Below are positions 6,534-13,568 of a DNA stretch of 13,875 nucleotides, piece by piece. The notes beneath the pieces are model-generated. The model was not told where the DNA came from. It did not search any database and saw only the letters and a program-made list of their open reading frames with translations. The position numbers were made by a program, and so were the translations under genes. Location of the stretch: contig CAZNDN010000109.1 of NCBI GenBank assembly GCA_964571815.1, forward strand, positions 1-13,875. Reading direction: 5' to 3'. Each line of letters begins with the position of its first letter. Positions within the stretch are counted from its first letter, which is position 1. The stretch is from CAZNDN01 sp964571815. GTDB lineage: Bacteria > Fibrobacterota > Chitinivibrionia > Chitinivibrionales > WJKA01.

Positions 6534-8682
6534 TCCGATTGCGTATGCCGATGTCAAGCTCCTGGAAGGGGCCGGGGAGAAGCGAGCGACCGCGCGGCAT
6601 TTTCTTTCCCCGAAAGTCGATATCGACCCCCTTGACCGGCCGGCATTTCACCTCCCGGATCGTCTCGTCGATCTCGCACTCCCAGGCAATCAGCCTGGTG
6701 TAGAGCGCATCGCGAAAGGACCACATCACGCGACTGGCTCGATCGCTGCCCGTCGATGCCCGCCAGAGGTCGAGCCCGACATACCAGTGGTCTTTCAGAA
6801 GCTTCATATTCGGCCGGTTTTCGGCCGGGACCTTCGCGCGATCGAGGTTGCGATGCAACAATTCGATCGTGTTTTCTTCGGTCATCGGCGTCTGGACCGG
6901 GCAGAAGTCCGGAAGTTGCCCGCAGTGGGTCTTGTTGGCGATCTGGAACAGGGGAGGAAGCGACCCGGAGGCTTCATCGAGCGTCTCTCCGCCGCCCATG
7001 AACAGATTGGACTCCGAAACATTGTTGCCCGCCCCTTCCCAGTCCATGGGAAGCCCGACCGCGAGGGTCTTGTTGCTCAGAATCAGGTTGTTGAGGACCC
7101 GGTTGTCCCAGCAGTTGTCGTGCGGCTTGACACGCGGCGTCCCGTAGCTGAGCCACACGCCGGCGTAGGAGTTGGCGTAGACCAGGTTGTGCGCGATTGT
7201 CATGCCCGAGGCATCGTGCGCGTAGACGCCGTCGCCCTGGCGTGTGTACGCGAAGATATTGTTGTCGATCAGCATCGGGCCCCTGCCGTACTCCATGTTG
7301 ATGCCCGACCAGAGATTGTTGACAAACACGTTACGGGTGACACGTGAATCACGCCACTGGTTATCCAGCCAGATACCGTGACAGTCGTTGTCGCGGATCA
7401 GGTTATTGTCGATCAGGCCTTCGGCGAAAAAATGGAATTTCATGCCGCCGAATTCCCACCACGGCGAGGAGTACCCGTCGCGGTTGTTGCGCTCCAGCAC
7501 ATTGCCCGTCACGCGCGTTCGGTAATGACATATCCCGGCAATGCCGCAGTGGCCGTTGTCGGAGATAACGTTGTTGCGGATAATATGGCCGCCGGGGGTG
7601 TTTTTCGGAAGCGGTTTGCCCTTGAGAAACCGTTGGCGATACCACCCGGCAATGTTCTTCATGTCGCCGGTGAAAAACTCCAGGTTGGGACTTGACCCTT
7701 CGCTCCCGCAGTCCACTCCCAGGCCCTTGGCGTAGCGGATTGTGTTGTTCTCGATCAGCCAGTGATGACCCGTGCGGCAACTGAGCAGTCCCGACTGCGG
7801 CCACCCTTCCGGACCCCACGTGGGAAAATGATTCGCTCCGTGCTCGATCACGAACCCTGTCACATGAATATATCCCAGCCTGCGCTTCAGCGGAGCGAAC
7901 ACCGTATGCCGTACCGAAATCTCGACCGTTGCGCCGGCAAGTCCGGCGCCGGTGGGATCGGGATCGTGCACGAGCAGCTCCTTGCCGCTTGCCGACACCA
8001 TCCATGTGCCCGGCAGGCGCCGCAGCTCGCTCATGCGCTGGACTTCCACCAGCGGCCGACCGTCCACAAACACCTGCCCCAGTGTCGAATAGTAGTACGG
8101 ATCGTTTTTCCTCCCGCTTCGTTTCAGTTTCCGCTCGGCAATGCCGACGTGCTTCTGCTGCTCCCGGTACTTCACCGTCCCCGCTTTTATCCCGGCCAGC
8201 TTCTTCCGTTGGTCCTCAAGGCCGCGGCGAAGACCGGCAACAACCTCTTTGTGAGGCCGGGCCCGGACGGCGCGGTTGAAATTCCATTCAAAGGGGTCAA
8301 AGTCACCGTTGACACGCGGATCGCAGTAACCGTTGTATGCTTTCTCGCCCCGGGGAAGGGATCTCAGCGAGGCCCGCATCACTCCCTTACTGCCCTTGAG
8401 CGGCTTCCACGATCCCCGGAAAACTTCGGACCCCCGCAGGCACACCTTCTCACCCGGTGCGGCACGGTATACAATCGGTTTCTTCTCGGTCCCCCCCCGA
8501 GCCGGGCACACCCGCTCCCGGTAGACCCCTTCGTGCACCAGGACCGTATCGCCGGCACGCGCGCGCCGCGCAGCCGCGTTGATCGTCCGCAACGGTTTCG
8601 CCTCGGTTCCCCGATTCCCGTCATCGGCAGCAGCACTGCCCCGGTTGACAACTATCGTTCGCCCTCTCGATGCTTGTGCCAT
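6511..8682 (-). CDS. Right-handed parallel beta-helix protein (polysaccharide-lyase-like)
   Basis: Protein of 723 residues. The N-terminus (8-80) has the usual opening of this family: GSAAADDGNRGTEAKPLRTI, then ARAGDTVLVHEGVYRERV and IVYRAAPGEKVCLRGS. Residues about 140-195 form a charged, helical, coiled-coil-like insertion. From about 300 to 550 run at least eight parallel beta-helix rungs built on an 'I/V-x-x-N-x-I/F/V-x-x-N' pattern (for example WLIENNTI, HIIRNNVI, GLIDNNLI, MLIDNNIF). The C-terminal 120 residues lack rungs. Family members include pectate-lyase-like enzymes and many uncharacterised proteins, so carbohydrate binding or cleavage is plausible, but I see no catalytic residue I can name. 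The start at 8682 is chosen because AAGGTGG lies 6 bases upstream; the frame remains open further upstream, but that would overlap the transporter gene. No signal peptide is visible from this start, which is odd for a polysaccharide-acting protein. A run of eight G occurs at codons 62-64. Confidence 0.85.
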   Translation of the reverse strand: MAQASRGRTIVVNRGSAAADDGNRGTEAKPLRTINAAARRARAGDTVLVHEGVYRERVCPARGGTEKKPIVYRAAPGEKVCLRGSEVFRGSWKPLKGSKGVMRASLRSLPRGEKAYNGYCDPRVNGDFDPFEWNFNRAVRARPHKEVVAGLRRGLEDQRKKLAGIKAGTVKYREQQKHVGIAERKLKRSGRKNDPYYYSTLGQVFVDGRPLVEVQRMSELRRLPGTWMVSASGKELLVHDPDPTGAGLAGATVEISVRHTVFAPLKRRLGYIHVTGFVIEHGANHFPTWGPEGWPQSGLLSCRTGHHWLIENNTIRYAKGLGVDCGSEGSSPNLEFFTGDMKNIAGWYRQRFLKGKPLPKNTPGGHIIRNNVISDNGHCGIAGICHYRTRVTGNVLERNNRDGYSSPWWEFGGMKFHFFAEGLIDNNLIRDNDCHGIWLDNQWRDSRVTRNVFVNNLWSGINMEYGRGPMLIDNNIFAYTRQGDGVYAHDASGMTIAHNLVYANSYAGVWLSYGTPRVKPHDNCWDNRVLNNLILSNKTLAVGLPMDWEGAGNNVSESNLFMGGGETLDEASGSLPPLFQIANKTHCGQLPDFCPVQTPMTEENTIELLHRNLDRAKVPAENRPNMKLLKDHWYVGLDLWRASTGSDRASRVMWSFRDALYTRLIAWECEIDETIREVKCRPVKGVDIDFRGKKMPRGRSLLPGPFQELDIGIRNRITLWPVR

Positions 8683-8740
8683 GGATTTCCACCTTGTTGC
8701 GGCCCGCGGACCGTGGTGAGTTGCTGTCCCCCCCCCGCAC

Positions 8741-8778
8741 ATAAAGAAGCGCCCGGCACATGGGATCATGCGCCGGGC
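8741..8778 (-). terminator. Rho-independent terminator after the OFA transporter gene
   Basis: GCCCGGC (8751-8757) pairs with GCCGGGC (8772-8778). After one mismatch four more pairs (8759-8762 with 8767-8770) close on a 4-base loop. Read on the minus strand, the stem is followed by GCTTCTTTAT, a moderately T-rich tail. It begins about 50 bases after the transporter stop and separates that unit from the beta-helix gene, which therefore probably has its own promoter in the short gap (8683-8740). That gap also contains nine consecutive C on the plus strand (8728-8736). Confidence 0.7.
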
Positions 8779-8828
8779 AATACCGCGGGAGCTGTCGTGG
8801 TCGTCTCTTCGATATGGTTTGTCAAGTA

Positions 8829-10106
8829 TCAGGCACTCCCCGGAGCGGCCTCGACAGGGGCCCGCTTCGGCACCGAAACCATCGCCGCCACGATGGCCGC
8901 TACGATACAGAGAACCCCACAGATCGTAAACGCCAGCGGGAAATTGCCCAGGTCTCCCAGCCTTCCGCCGAGAATCGGACCGAAGATACCGCCGACGCCG
9001 TAGGCCAGAAACACCCACGGGTAGTTCTGACCAACGAACTTTGCGCCGAACGTATCGGCCGTGAACGTGGGGAAGAGCGCGAAATTCCCTCCGAAATTGA
9101 ATCCGATCAGCGTAGCAGCGAGGTACAGGGTCGGGGCAACGCCCGCCATCTTGACAAAGAGCAGCATGAAAACTCCCTGCGTGGCGCACATCACGATCAC
9201 CGACATCTTCCGGCCGAGCTTGTCCGAGAGGGTACCCCAGGCGATTCGCCCGATTCCGTTTGCCAGGGAGAAAAACACGGCCATGGCCAGACCGGCAACG
9301 TTGCTGGCCGCCGCCTCGCTGAGCCCCGATGCCTGCAGGGCCTGCATCGGAAAGAGCTTCATCAGCCCGATCGTCATCAGTCCCGCGCCGGCACTGAAAA
9401 CAAACGTAATGAAAATCATGTAGAACTGGGGTGTTCCCAGCATCTCACCGCTCTTGAAATTGACGCCGGCGGCAACTTCGCCCTTCTTTGCCTCCGGGGG
9501 CGTGTACCCGGCCGGTTTCCAGCCTTCAGGCGGGAATTTCATCCACAGGGAACCGATAATCACCATCGCGGCGAAAACAATGCCGTAAATCACAAACGTG
9601 GCGCCGAGCCCCTGTTGGGCGATCAGGTTGCCCCAGGTACCCGCAAGCTTGACCCACAGCATGGCCCCGAAACCGAATCCGGCCACTGCCAGCCCGGTAA
9701 TCAGCCCTTTCCTGTCGGGATACCACCGCATGCCCACCGCAATGGGCACCACGTAGGCAAGGCCGATTCCACTGCCGCCCACCACGCCGATAAGCAGGGT
9801 CAGCAACACCACGCTCGATTTGCCCACCAGCCCTCCAAGGATATACCCCAACCCCAGGACAATACCTCCCGACAGAGCCAGTTTCTGCGGACCCACCGTG
9901 GGCATCATCCTTCCGGCAAGCACCATCACGATCGCGAAAAACGCGAGACCGGCCGCGAATACGAACTGGGTCTGGGCGCTGGTCCAGCCGGCGGCTTTCA
10001 GCGACGGTGTGAAGACCGACCAGGCGTAGATCGCACCAAGGGCCAGTTGTATCAGCACCGCCCCGACAACTACCAGCCGGCGGTCCTGCACTTTTTGCTC
10101 AGGCAT
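8829..10106 (-). CDS. OFA-family MFS transporter (oxalate/formate antiporter-like)
   Basis: Inner-membrane carrier of 425 residues with twelve likely membrane helices, split by a cytoplasmic loop at about 190-225. The OFA family of the major facilitator superfamily is recognised from the N-terminus GAVLIQLALGAIYAWSVF (15-32), RWYPDRKGLITGLAVAGFGFGA (127-148) and GRIAWGTLSDKLGRK (286-300), the last being the MFS loop motif of the second half. Members exchange or import small carboxylates such as oxalate, formate, lactate or pyruvate; the substrate cannot be read here. It lies 82 bases downstream of acs on the same strand, which favours acetate or another acid that Acs activates. The start at 10106 is set by AAAGGA 8 bases upstream; the frame stays open further upstream into acs but without family similarity. 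A terminator follows. Confidence 0.9.
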   Translation of the reverse strand: MPEQKVQDRRLVVVGAVLIQLALGAIYAWSVFTPSLKAAGWTSAQTQFVFAAGLAFFAIVMVLAGRMMPTVGPQKLALSGGIVLGLGYILGGLVGKSSVVLLTLLIGVVGGSGIGLAYVVPIAVGMRWYPDRKGLITGLAVAGFGFGAMLWVKLAGTWGNLIAQQGLGATFVIYGIVFAAMVIIGSLWMKFPPEGWKPAGYTPPEAKKGEVAAGVNFKSGEMLGTPQFYMIFITFVFSAGAGLMTIGLMKLFPMQALQASGLSEAAASNVAGLAMAVFFSLANGIGRIAWGTLSDKLGRKMSVIVMCATQGVFMLLFVKMAGVAPTLYLAATLIGFNFGGNFALFPTFTADTFGAKFVGQNYPWVFLAYGVGGIFGPILGGRLGDLGNFPLAFTICGVLCIVAAIVAAMVSVPKRAPVEAAPGSA

Positions 10107-10136
10107 ACTGGATTTCCTTTCCGGTTTTCGTGAAGA

Positions 10137-10166
10137 GGGGTCCGGCGCACGTGTGCTCCGGACCCC
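10137..10166 (-). promoter_or_regulatory. Intercistronic hairpin between acs and the transporter gene
   Basis: GGGGTCCGG (10137-10145) pairs with CCGGACCCC (10158-10166). Inside, after a single C/T mismatch, GCAC (10147-10150) pairs with GTGC (10153-10156) around a 2-base loop. The structure is very stable, but the minus-strand sequence after it (CTCTTCACG) has no proper T-run. It probably sets mRNA ends or partial read-through between the two genes rather than full termination. Confidence 0.6.
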
Positions 10167-10188
10167 CGTAATGCAGCCCGATCGACAA

Positions 10189-12171
10189 TCAGCCGACGCG
10201 GCCGGCCACCAGCTTTTCCACCACCGACGGGTCCGCCAGGGTGGTGACATCGCCGAGCTTGTCGGTAGCGTTTTCGGCGATTTTCCGGAGGATCCGGCGC
10301 ATGATTTTCCCGGAGCGGGTCTTGGGAAGGGCCGGGGCGAACTGAATCGCCTCGGGAGCGGCAATCGGGCCGATTTCGCTGCGCACATGAAGCACCAGCT
10401 CCTTTTTCAGCTCGTCGCTCTCCTCGACTCCCTCTGAGGTGGTCACGAACGCGTACAGGGCCTGCCCCTTGACCTCATGCGGCATGGGCACCACCGCCGC
10501 CTCGGCCACCTTGGCATGACTCACCAGCGCGCTCTCCACTTCGGCCGTGCCGATACGATGCCCCGACACGTTCACCACGTCGTCGATCCGGCCCATGAGC
10601 CAGTAGTCGCCGTCCTCGTCGATCCGACATCCATCACCGGTGAAATACATGTTGTCGAACATCGTGAAATACGTATCGATAAAACGGTCGTGATCTCCCC
10701 ACATGGTCCGCAGCATGCCGGGCCATGGCCGCCGAATGCACAGCTTCCCGCCTTCGTTGGACTCGCACTCCGATGCGTCGTCACGAAGCACCACCGGGTC
10801 GACGCCGAAAAACGGGCGACTCGCGCTTCCGGGCTTCAATGCCATGGCGCCCGGCAGGGGCGTGATCATGAATCCACCCGTCTCGGTCTGCCACCAGGTA
10901 TCGACAATCGGGCACTTCCCGTGGCCGATCTTCTCGTAGTACCACATCCACGCTTCGGGGTTGATCGGCTCGCCCACGGTTCCCAGGATCCGCAGGGAGT
11001 CCAGCTTGTACTTCGCCGGCCATTCATCGCCGCGCCGCATCAGGGCCCGGATAGCGGTCGGGGCGGTATAGAAGACCGTTACGCCGAACTTGTCGCAGAT
11101 CTGCCAGAAACGACCGGCATCCGGAAAAGTCGGAACACCTTCGAACATCAGCGATGTCGAACCGTTGGCCAGCGGGCCGTACACGATATAGCTGTGCCCG
11201 GTCACCCAGCCGATATCGGCCGTACACCAGTACACGTCGTCGTCGTGGATATTGAAGGTAAGACGGTGCGTCAGCGAGGTATGCAGAAGGTATCCGCCGG
11301 TGGTGTGCACCACGCCCTTGGGCTTGCCCGTGGAACCGGACGTATACAGTATGAAAAGCGGGTCTTCCGCATTCATGGGAACGATTTCGCACTGGTCCGA
11401 GGCCGATGCCATTTCGTCGTGGTACCACACATCGCGGCCCTCTTTCATGTCGCAGGAGCCGTCGCCGACCCTGGTCACGATCACGTTCTCAATGGAAGGA
11501 GTGCTGTTGAGGGCTTCATCGGCGATCTTCTTGAGGGGAATCTGCTTGCCCGCGCGGTTGGATATGTCGGAAGTAATCAACATCTTGCAGTCGGAGTCGT
11601 TGACCCGTCCCGAGATCGCATCGCTGCTGAACCCGCCGAAAATCACGGAGTGAATCGCCCCGATACGGGTGCAGGCGAGCATGACAATGGTCAGCTCCGG
11701 CACCATGGGCATGTACACGGCAACGCGGTCGCCCTTGGTGATGCCCTTGGACTTGAGAACATTGGCGAATTTGCAGACTTCCCGGTGAAGCTCTTCGTAG
11801 GTGTACTTCTGAACCTTGTCTTCCTCCTCACCCTGCCACACGATCGCGTCTTTTTTGGCTACCGGTGTGCCCAGGTGACGGTCGAGGCAGTTCTGCGACA
11901 CATTGAGTTGCCCGTCGGCAAACCAGGTGTGCTCGATTTTCCGTGCCTTGGTGTCCCAGGTATACTCCATGCTCCTGGTGGGCATTTTCGACCACTCCAG
12001 ACTCTTTGCCTGCTCCAGCCAGAACGTGTCGGGATCGTTGATCGACTGCTCCCACATCTTTTGATACTGCTCCATGCTGTTGACTTCCGCACTCCCGGCA
12101 ACCTCATCCGGCGGTGAAAACTTCCTCTTTTCGGTCATGAACGACATCATGCCTTTCTGCTGCTCCGCCAT
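10189..12171 (-). CDS. acs: Acetyl-CoA synthetase (AMP-forming)
   Basis: Cytosolic enzyme that makes acetyl-CoA from acetate, ATP and CoA through acetyl-AMP. The 660 residues match the usual length of about 650. Adenylate-forming motifs are all present: YTSGSTGKPKG (276-286), DTWWQTETGG (424-433), YFTGD (509-513), the hinge region GRIDDVVNVSGHR (527-539), and the C-terminal PKTRSGKIMRR (616-626). Lys622 in this last motif is the catalytic lysine that acetylation switches off in other bacteria. Trp at DTWWQTE matches the residue that restricts the acyl pocket to acetate in Acs. The start at 12171 is preceded by AAAGGAG at 7 bases; the frame is open for 81 more codons but these lack similarity and extend into the divergent promoter. 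The OFA transporter gene follows on the same strand. It may be subject to acetyl-lysine control, but no acetyltransferase or deacetylase is in the window. Confidence 0.97.
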   Translation of the reverse strand: MAEQQKGMMSFMTEKRKFSPPDEVAGSAEVNSMEQYQKMWEQSINDPDTFWLEQAKSLEWSKMPTRSMEYTWDTKARKIEHTWFADGQLNVSQNCLDRHLGTPVAKKDAIVWQGEEEDKVQKYTYEELHREVCKFANVLKSKGITKGDRVAVYMPMVPELTIVMLACTRIGAIHSVIFGGFSSDAISGRVNDSDCKMLITSDISNRAGKQIPLKKIADEALNSTPSIENVIVTRVGDGSCDMKEGRDVWYHDEMASASDQCEIVPMNAEDPLFILYTSGSTGKPKGVVHTTGGYLLHTSLTHRLTFNIHDDDVYWCTADIGWVTGHSYIVYGPLANGSTSLMFEGVPTFPDAGRFWQICDKFGVTVFYTAPTAIRALMRRGDEWPAKYKLDSLRILGTVGEPINPEAWMWYYEKIGHGKCPIVDTWWQTETGGFMITPLPGAMALKPGSASRPFFGVDPVVLRDDASECESNEGGKLCIRRPWPGMLRTMWGDHDRFIDTYFTMFDNMYFTGDGCRIDEDGDYWLMGRIDDVVNVSGHRIGTAEVESALVSHAKVAEAAVVPMPHEVKGQALYAFVTTSEGVEESDELKKELVLHVRSEIGPIAAPEAIQFAPALPKTRSGKIMRRILRKIAENATDKLGDVTTLADPSVVEKLVAGRVG

Positions 12172-12262
12172 AGTGTGGCTCCTTTCGGTTGTAGAAACGG
12201 AATTCTCTCGCAATGTGTCACGTGGAGGGTTGAAAGCGAATTTTTGCCAAAAGCATTCAAAG

Positions 12263-12290
12263 ATAATACATGCGGGGAAGTGCCCACAAC
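12263..12290 (-). promoter_or_regulatory. Possible acs promoter
   Basis: On the minus strand TATTAT (12263-12268) could be a -10 box, with TTGTGG or GTTGTG about 15-16 bases upstream as a poor -35. It lies in the only AT-rich part of the leader, about 90 bases before the acs start. The -35 match and spacing are weak, so an activator or another sigma factor may be involved. This is a tentative call. Confidence 0.3.
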
Positions 12291-12405
12291 CGGCCGGCGG
12301 CGAAAATCGGGTCGTCGGCCGGCACGGATCGAGGGTGTCGGAGGTCACGGTAAGTACCCGCATGTCCGCGGAACGGAGAGGCGTGTTCAACGGCTCAACG
12401 CCGGT

Positions 12406-12435
12406 TTGACACAAGCAAGTTCCCGGACGTATATT
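12406..12435 (+). promoter_or_regulatory. Sigma-70-type promoter, TTGACA-18-TATATT
   Basis: TTGACA (12406-12411) is a perfect -35 box and TATATT (12430-12435) a five-of-six -10 box, spaced by 18 bases. Transcription would begin near 12442, giving a leader of about 165 bases before the start at 12608. It is the clearest promoter in the window. It points away from acs. Confidence 0.75.
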
Positions 12436-12460
12436 GACTTATATCACGCTGTAATCCCAG

Positions 12461-12497
12461 GCCCGTATGGCTCATGCACATGCGGGCTTCATTTTTT
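12461..12497 (+). terminator. Terminator-like hairpin in the leader (possible attenuator or sRNA end)
   Basis: GCCCGTATG (12461-12469) pairs with CATGCGGGC (12479-12487), nine pairs including one G-U, around a 9-base loop. It is followed by TTCATTTTTT (12488-12497). This has the form of an intrinsic terminator, yet it lies about 20 bases after the predicted transcription start and 110 bases before the gene. Either most transcripts end here as a roughly 55-base RNA, or read-through is controlled. Confidence 0.6.
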
Positions 12498-12512
12498 GCC
12501 GCCCCGCGGCAA
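12496..12512 (+). promoter_or_regulatory. Second leader hairpin
   Basis: TTGCCGC (12496-12502) pairs perfectly with GCGGCAA (12506-12512) around CCC. Its left arm takes the last two T of the preceding terminator-like tail, so the two structures touch. It is followed by TTTCGTTT. The arrangement could be a backup terminator or part of a switching structure. The rest of the leader to the ribosome binding site is GC-rich and shows nothing else I recognise. Confidence 0.5.
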
Positions 12513-12607
12513 TTTCGTTTCCGTTCGCACCGGCAGGCGGACCGGGGGGAGGGCTCGAATGCGGGGTGCGGCCCGTCCCCCAATGTCACGGTTAAGGGAG
12601 TACGTAT

Positions 12608-13282
12608 ATGAATCTCAACGGAAGAGTCGGCAAGCCCGTGGAGAGTGTCCGATGGCAGGACTATCGCGCGTCGGATACGGGTATGGTGATGATGTATTCG
12701 AGTGATCCGGTGTCGGAGATGCCGATCCGGGAGGTACCCGAGCAGGAAGGGGCCGTCGTGACCGCGGACCCCAACTACGAATCCGGCACGTACGGTTTTT
12801 TCGGCTGCGTACGACCGAAAATACGCGCGTTCTTCATCAAGTCGAAGTTTCGCTACCTCTTCTTCATGACAAAGTACGCCGGCGCCCGTCAGGAGCGCCA
12901 GGGCAAGGTCTATGTCACCGGCATGTACCGAATAGCTTCCACCGCCGATGCGCTCAGGCTGCATCTGCGGTACCTCCCCGATGCGGCATGTATCGGCGCG
13001 GATAACTGCGTGGCCATGCGGGCCGATGAAGTCCGGTTTTTGAAACTGGACGATGCGCTGGAGTTGACGCCCGAGGTGCTCAAGAAATGGGAGCATACCT
13101 CCAAGCTCACCAGGCAGTCCCGTATTGCGCTCAACGAAGAACAAACCGTGGAGCTTGTCGAATATTTCCGCTCACGGGACAATGCCCTCGATGCGTACAT
13201 CGAAGAGACCCGAAGGCTGGAGCCGTCAGACCAGGAGGAAGAGGAGGACGAGGAGATCAACGAGTCAACGAATGCGGAGTGA
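12608..13282 (+). CDS. Unrecognised protein, possibly PUA-like fold, with acidic tail
   Basis: A 224-residue protein that I cannot assign to a family. The start has an excellent ribosome binding site, AAGGGAG at 12594-12600, 7 bases before the ATG. There is no signal peptide and no membrane segment, so it is probably cytosolic. The centre (about 70-110) reads FRYLFFMTKYAG...QGKVYVTGMYRI: two strands around a short charged turn, loosely like EVE/ASCH/PUA-type nucleic-acid-binding folds, in which a strand of the type 'vyvvGxyri' is common; this is only a guess. Two Cys lie at 67 and 128/134. A helical part (about 143-205) follows, then a very acidic tail (207-217, mostly Glu/Asp) and an Asn/Ser-rich end. 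It is alone between a regulated-looking leader and the repeat array, transcribed away from acs. The coding frame is supported by the strong translation and promoter signals and by plausible composition. Confidence 0.7.
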   Translation: MNLNGRVGKPVESVRWQDYRASDTGMVMMYSSDPVSEMPIREVPEQEGAVVTADPNYESGTYGFFGCVRPKIRAFFIKSKFRYLFFMTKYAGARQERQGKVYVTGMYRIASTADALRLHLRYLPDAACIGADNCVAMRADEVRFLKLDDALELTPEVLKKWEHTSKLTRQSRIALNEEQTVELVEYFRSRDNALDAYIEETRRLEPSDQEEEEDEEINESTNAE

Positions 13283-13320
13283 GTCCTTCGACCGATTGAG
13301 ACCTTCCGGATGTAATCTTC

Positions 13321-13568
13321 GCTCACCGTGTGCGGCACTGTCATCCCTGACAGTGTTTGATCCACCACTGGAGGAGTAAGTGCAGTGGGTTGAGCGAATC
13401 ACCGACGGGGACCCCACGATTGAGGAATGTGGAATGCGGAATGTGGAATGGAAGTATAGTCAGTGGAGGAAGTCGTGGCTCACGGGGGACCGGGGTACGC
13501 CTCGATTTCATTGAGCGCTACTCTTCGGGCTCTTGCACTTCGACCTTTGAGATTTGAGGTTTGCCCTT
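13321..13568. repeat. Tandem repeat unit, copy 1 (248 bases)
   Basis: First of two adjacent copies; its start 'gctcacc' recurs at 13569. Order inside the unit: a perfect hairpin (13336-13355), a weaker hairpin CCACTG/CAGTGG (13365-13370 with 13383-13388), an array of four GGAATGN heptamers (13424-13451), a constant block (13452-13545), and heptamers of the TTTGAGA type (13546-13566). It begins 38 bases after the stop of the upstream gene and contains no credible gene. Too long and too few copies for a CRISPR. Confidence 0.9.
13335..13356. other. Perfect hairpin in repeat copy 1
   Basis: CACTGTCA (13336-13343) and TGACAGTG (13348-13355) form eight pairs around the loop TCCC, with an added G-U pair (13335 with 13356). 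It is followed by TTTGATC and could also act as a weak terminator for the upstream gene. Confidence 0.8.

Noticed and set aside
8683..9189. Upstream extension of the beta-helix reading frame (169 codons)
   Set aside because: It overlaps the transporter's coding region in another frame, crosses a terminator, and the similarity begins only after the Met at 8682, which has a good ribosome binding site.
8760..12117. Long plus-strand open frames opposite the transporter (457 codons) and acs (546 codons)
   Set aside because: Low-complexity Arg/Gly/His-rich translations with no family resemblance, antisense to genes with full motif sets and good ribosome binding sites.
12236..12249. Minus-strand TGGCAAAAATTCGC upstream of acs, resembling a sigma-54 promoter
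   Set aside because: The GG and GC elements are 9 bases apart instead of the required 10, and the TTGC half is not matched.
12290..12322. CCGGCCG / CGGCCGG inverted pair between acs and the divergent promoter
   Set aside because: Each arm is itself close to palindromic and the region is very GC-rich, so chance is likely; no positional link to a promoter element was convincing.
12172..12414. Upstream extension of acs (81 codons)
   Set aside because: Known Acs proteins begin near the Met at 12171, which has AAAGGAG at the right distance; the extension would reach the divergent promoter.
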